Below, piece by piece: positions 32,137-33,555 of a DNA stretch of 33,555 nt. Each line of letters starts with the position of its first letter. The first letter of the stretch is position 1. A model generated the notes under the pieces. That model ran no database searches and had not been told where the DNA came from. It worked only from the letters and a program-made list of their open reading frames with translations. Position numbers and translations under genes: made by a program. Location: positions 1 through 33,555 of the forward strand of contig CASFHZ010000029.1 of the NCBI GenBank assembly GCA_949294585.1, read 5' to 3'. The stretch comes from an uncultured Christensenella sp. GTDB lineage: Bacteria > Bacillota > Clostridia > Christensenellales > UBA1242.

Positions 32137-33332
32137 TTTAAAACTCTAAGTGGAGTGAATAAATGCTCAAATTTATCAATTTTGTTGTTTAGTATATTTT
32201 CAATAAGAGTAACACCATACATTGCATTAACAATTCCATTTGCTCCACAACTCATAAAATAGTAAACATTTGGAACATCTGTTTCTCCAATTAAACCCAA
32301 GTTGTTATCTGTTGCACCAAAACAACTACAAAATTGATAATCTATTTTAAGACTATCTTTTAGAGTTGGAAACATCTCTTGAAGTGTTTTAAAAAGTTTT
32401 TTGTATATAGAATTTGCTTTTTTATCCGACATATTATTTTGTTTGAAAGCAATATCTTCTCCACCAAAAATTATTCTGTTGTCGGGCAATAAGCGCATAT
32501 AGTGATATGGACTAATGTTATCGTGTACAGTTGCTCTGTTGTACCATTCTTTTTCAATTGGATTTGTTACAATTGTATATGTTACAAATCTCTCTATAAT
32601 ATCTTTGTTTTCAAATTCCTCTAAATTAAAACCTGTTGCAAAAATTATTTTTTTACATTTTATTATTTGATTATAATTTGTTCTTACAATTATTTCATCA
32701 TTAAGTTGCTCCATACTTTCATAACCCGTATTTTCGTATATGCTTGTTTGATTTTTTGCATTTTCAATTAATTGCTTAGTAAAAAGATATGGATTTAGTT
32801 CTGCTCCTCCATCTTTACAATAAAGTCCATATGCTAACTCAAAAGGGAAGGGATTGTTTGTCTTGTCCAAAAGTTCACACTTTAATCCGTTTTGTTTTCT
32901 TAGCTCATACTCTTTTTTGAATAGTTTATATTCAGATTCTTTTGTGGTAAACAAAAGTGATGGCCTTTTGTAAAAATCACACTCATTTCCATATTTTGCA
33001 ATAAATTTTTCTATTTTTTTAATGGAATTTTGTCCCATTTTATAAATTTCTATTATTTCGCTTTTTGATATTTCATTTTTTAATTTGCTAAAAAATTCAT
33101 CAAGTTGATATTCCAAAATGGCTGTTGCACAGGAAGTACAACATTGACCAATCCTTCCTTTGTCTATCAAAACAACATCATATTTTTGAGATAAATAAAA
33201 ATTTAGTATTGCTCCACAAATTCCACCTCCAACAATTAATATGTTTGTGGAAATGTCATTTTCTAGATATGGATATTGTTTTATTTTTTTAAAATTTTTG
33301 CAAAAATATGGAGTACCTTTAACATATTGCAT
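32130..33332 (-). CDS. FAD-dependent oxidoreductase of the DAO (glycine/D-amino acid oxidase) family
   Basis: The 400-residue flavoprotein has the N-terminal FAD-binding motif IVGGGICGA (about 33-41), followed by a Cys-rich CCTSCATA segment where homologues have the substrate-side loop. A central substrate domain includes ELNPYLFTKQL and MRLLPDNRIIFGGED. The C-terminal FAD segment is CGANGIVNAMYGVTLIENIL. It resembles gamma-glutamylputrescine oxidoreductase or DadA-type enzymes without the Rieske extension; the substrate cannot be named. The start (33330-33332) follows GAGGTG on the minus strand. It converges on ldh and shares its terminator. I found no clear promoter. Confidence 0.8.
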   Translation of the reverse strand: MQYVKGTPYFCKNFKKIKQYPYLENDISTNILIVGGGICGAILNFYLSQKYDVVLIDKGRIGQCCTSCATAILEYQLDEFFSKLKNEISKSEIIEIYKMGQNSIKKIEKFIAKYGNECDFYKRPSLLFTTKESEYKLFKKEYELRKQNGLKCELLDKTNNPFPFELAYGLYCKDGGAELNPYLFTKQLIENAKNQTSIYENTGYESMEQLNDEIIVRTNYNQIIKCKKIIFATGFNLEEFENKDIIERFVTYTIVTNPIEKEWYNRATVHDNISPYHYMRLLPDNRIIFGGEDIAFKQNNMSDKKANSIYKKLFKTLQEMFPTLKDSLKIDYQFCSCFGATDNNLGLIGETDVPNVYYFMSCGANGIVNAMYGVTLIENILNNKIDKFEHLFTPLRVLNK

Positions 33333-33397
33333 AATTACACCTCATAAAAGGTATTGACAATAATTAATAGTTTTATAATTTAACTAAATATGTTTAT

Positions 33398-33426
33398 TTG
33401 ATAATCTGATTTGTGTATGTTATACT
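33398..33426 (+). promoter_or_regulatory. Sigma-A promoter of the last gene
   Basis: TTGATA (33398-33403), 17 bp, TATACT (33421-33426), 25 bp before the ATG at 33452. Confidence 0.7.
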
Positions 33427-33451
33427 AAACATATAAAAAGGGGTGAATTAT

Positions 33452-33555
33452 ATGAATAAAACAAAAAAAATTTTATTAATTTCTTCATTAACTTGCGTTG
33501 GAATAACTTGTTTGTTTTTTATCCTAGCAATTTTTGGCATTAAAGTTTTTGATGG
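33452..33555 (+). CDS. Membrane or exported protein, N-terminal part only
   Basis: The ORF starts at ATG 33452 after GGGGTG and runs off the window edge after 34 codons. The visible part is MNKTKK followed by a hydrophobic stretch of about 25 residues, a signal anchor or uncleaved signal peptide. Identity cannot be determined. Confidence 0.7.
   Translation, partial: MNKTKKILLISSLTCVGITCLFFILAIFGIKVFD

Noticed and set aside
33354-33379. TTGACA with TATAAT near 33354-33379 as a promoter
   Set aside because: The spacer is only 14 bp, while TTGATA-17-TATACT closer to the last gene is a much better candidate.

Overview
The window is strongly AT-rich and reads as a low-GC, Gram-positive, endospore-forming member of the Clostridia (Firmicutes). 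The gene order is the main evidence: rpoZ-priA-def-fmt-rlmN-rsgA-rpe-spoVM, a divergent rpmB / yloU-yloV pair, murA-ftsQ-ftsA-ftsZ, spoIIGA-sigE-sigG, and rplU-prp-rpmA. The sporulation genes (spoVM, spoIIGA, sigE, sigG), AGGAGG-type ribosome binding sites, the N-terminally extended L27 with its Prp protease, and the zinc-ribbon L28 all agree. The exact lineage cannot be fixed from this sequence alone.

Region by region: 1-6.5 kb is a compact housekeeping block, with the end of rpoZ, replication restart helicase priA, formyl-methionine handling (def, fmt), RNA methylation (rlmN), ribosome assembly GTPase rsgA, rpe, and a 26-codon spoVM gene. The rsmB and stp/prkC genes often found inside this block are missing. 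6.5-8.9 kb has rpmB on the minus strand facing away from yloU and yloV/fakA. 8.9-18.5 kb is the accessory region. Two very large surface-protein genes overlap by 4 bp: a 1551-residue lipoprotein made of about 17 carboxypeptidase-regulatory-like beta-sandwich repeats, and a 1543-residue membrane-anchored protein with about 12 MBG/YDG-type repeats. They are read from a near-consensus promoter that lies downstream of two identical dyad sites (TTGACAAAGTCAATA). 18.48-20.0 kb is an intact IS1182-like insertion sequence inserted exactly between two hairpins.

20.1-24.8 kb is the division cluster: murA, ftsQ/divIB with a TTG start, ftsA with a GTG start, and ftsZ. It leads into the sporulation sigma block (24.9-27.6 kb): SpoIIGA, the protease that activates pro-sigma-E, then sigE, then sigG behind a sigma-F-like promoter. 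This links the Z-ring to compartment-specific transcription. 27.7-28.7 kb is the L21-Prp-L27 operon with a probable L21 leader. 28.8-31.2 kb holds three less familiar genes: a gluzincin-like HExxH protein, a GtrA membrane protein, and a small exported protein. The window ends with an L-lactate dehydrogenase and a convergent FAD oxidoreductase sharing one bidirectional terminator that contains both stop codons, and the start of a membrane-protein gene that runs off the edge.

The best candidate for something undescribed is the 9.0-18.5 kb two-gene giant surface operon with its twin dyad operator. The two proteins are probably made together and displayed on the membrane as long stalks. Their ligand and regulator are unknown. 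No tRNA, rRNA or CRISPR array was seen.
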